Below the pieces are notes generated by a model. It saw only the letters and a program-made list of their open reading frames with translations, did not search any database and was not told the origin of the DNA. This document shows positions 8,393 to 9,297 of a stretch of 9,297 nt of DNA, one piece after another. The stretch comes from Coprobacillus sp. Its GTDB lineage: Bacteria > Bacillota_I > Bacilli_A > RFN20 > CAG-826. The number at the start of each line of letters is the position of its first letter. Position 1 is the first letter of the stretch. The stretch spans positions 1 to 9,297 of the forward strand of contig JAJQAP010000091.1 in NCBI GenBank assembly GCA_021203745.1, written 5' to 3'. A program made the translations under genes and the position numbers.

Positions 8393-9297
8393 ATGAAAAT
8401 AGTTGTCGATTGTATGGGTGGAGATAACGGCAGCACTGTTGTTATCGAAGCAATAAAAGAATTTTTAGGTAGCGGGAAGCACGCTAAAAAAGACGTTGAG
8501 ATTATCGCTGTAGGTGATGAGAAAGAACTAGAACCTTTAAAAGATGTATGTAAAATCGTTCCTTCTTACTCCATTGTTCCTATGGATGCCCATGCCCTAG
8601 ATGTTATGAGGATGAAAGACTCCTCCATGTTAATTGCTCTCAATACTTTAATGAGTGAAAATGCAGATGCCGTTGTATCTTGTGGTTCTACCGGTGGATT
8701 TTTAAGTGCCGCTACTCTTATCTGTAAATTAATCCCTGGGATTAAAAGAGCGGCTCTTGTAGCTCCTTTCCCCACCAAGATTAAAGATAAAAAAGTCTGT
8801 ATCTTAGATGTAGGAGCAAATAACGAGAATAGTCCTGAAGAGCTATTCCAGTTTGGTTATATGGGTAGAGCCTATGCTCAAGCGGTCTACGGGATAGAAG
8901 AACCTAATGTCTGTCTTTTAAATAACGGCATTGAAGAGGGTAAAGGAAGTCCCACAGTAAACGCTGCCTATAAACTCTTTAAAGAAAGTGACTTCCCAGG
9001 ATTTATGGGAAATATTGAAGCGAGAAATACCCTTGATGGATTTGCGGATGTTATCGTCTGTGATGGTTTCTCTGGTAATGTTCTTTTAAAGTCTACAGAA
9101 GGAACTGCTCTCTTCTTTAACGATGAGATAAAGCACTTCTTTAAGAAAAACTTCTTAACGAAGTTTGGGTATCTCTTTGAAAGAAAAGGTGTCCATGAAC
9201 TAAGAGAAAAAGTGGATTATAAAGGAACAGGAGGTGCGATGCTACTAGGAGTAAATAAAGTCGTAGTGAAAGCCCATGGTAACTCCGATACATATTC
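8393..9297 (+). CDS. plsX: Phosphate acyltransferase PlsX (partial, 3' end outside)
   Basis: PlsX interconverts acyl-ACP and acyl-phosphate, supplying PlsY for the first acylation of glycerol-3-phosphate. It is a peripheral, membrane-associated enzyme. The window contains 301 codons of an expected roughly 330, open at the right edge. Family motifs in order are DCMGGDNG (6-13, usually DAMGGDNAP), SCGSTGG (96-102, usually SAGNTGA), LDVGANNENSPEEL (138-151), GNIEARNTLDGFADVIVCDGFSGNVLLK (206-233, cited as a span with key GNIEAR and DGFSGNV) and GTGGAMLLG...KAHGNSD (278-299). A strong AGAGG site (8381-8385) lies 7 nt before the ATG. It shares a strand with fakA and recG, and with FakA forms two alternative sources of acyl-phosphate. 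The Cys and Ser in SCGSTGG are departures from the family motif as I recall it, but the rest is conserved, so the enzyme is probably active. Confidence 0.96.
   Translation, partial: MKIVVDCMGGDNGSTVVIEAIKEFLGSGKHAKKDVEIIAVGDEKELEPLKDVCKIVPSYSIVPMDAHALDVMRMKDSSMLIALNTLMSENADAVVSCGSTGGFLSAATLICKLIPGIKRAALVAPFPTKIKDKKVCILDVGANNENSPEELFQFGYMGRAYAQAVYGIEEPNVCLLNNGIEEGKGSPTVNAAYKLFKESDFPGFMGNIEARNTLDGFADVIVCDGFSGNVLLKSTEGTALFFNDEIKHFFKKNFLTKFGYLFERKGVHELREKVDYKGTGGAMLLGVNKVVVKAHGNSDTY

Noticed and set aside
4993..8778. Minus-strand frames of 60-97 codons inside fakA, recG and plsX
   Set aside because: They are antisense shadows of strongly conserved genes and lack recognisable domains.

Overview
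The window reads as chromosomal DNA of a low-GC Firmicutes/Tenericutes-type bacterium. It holds the 3' part of a ribosomal RNA operon followed, on the same strand, by a lipid/DNA-repair gene cluster. From memory, the 16S helix-45 sequence at the start of the window (ATCCCTACG / CGTGGGGAT around an AGAA loop) is of the kind seen in Mollicutes and Erysipelotrichia-like lineages. Arg is mostly AGA and all five visible stop codons are TAA. The four Trp codons I could place are all TGG, and TGA occurs in no real reading frame, so the standard bacterial code is favoured over the Mycoplasma code. An uncultured Bacilli/Tenericutes-type lineage (RF39, Izemoplasma or Erysipelotrichia-like) is my best guess, not a determination.

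Layout. Positions 1-40 are the 3' end of 16S rRNA with the anti-Shine-Dalgarno sequence. Positions 41-331 are a tRNA-less spacer with two hairpins and a boxA-like element. A full 23S rRNA lies at about 332-3234, then a short spacer and a short 5S rRNA (about 3334-3441) that runs straight into a T-tract. The 23S gene is enclosed by two nested long-range inverted repeats (179-203 with 3298-3322, and about 317-339 with 3227-3273), which look like the precursor processing stalk.

Downstream of the rRNA operon are two very small tandem genes (3505-3735 and 3745-3930). They encode related single-pass membrane proteins with acidic tails that I cannot assign to a family. A convincing intrinsic terminator (3949-3980) closes that unit. 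After a 254-nt AT-rich gap with a candidate promoter and palindrome come asp23/yloU (4185-4544), fakA/yloV (4559-6283), recG (6327-8330) and the 5' part of plsX (8393 to the window end).

How they fit together. FakA is the ATP-binding kinase subunit that phosphorylates fatty acids presented by FakB. PlsX interconverts acyl-ACP and acyl-phosphate. Both feed acyl-phosphate to PlsY for phospholipid synthesis. RecG is a fork-remodelling helicase that commonly shares this neighbourhood. The order resembles the Bacillus yloU-yloV-(sdaAB-sdaAA)-recG-(fapR)-plsX cluster, but lacks the serine dehydratase genes and fapR. AT-rich perfect palindromes stand before asp23, recG and plsX and are the main unexplained regulatory structures. 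I see no mobile element, CRISPR array or tRNA gene in the window.
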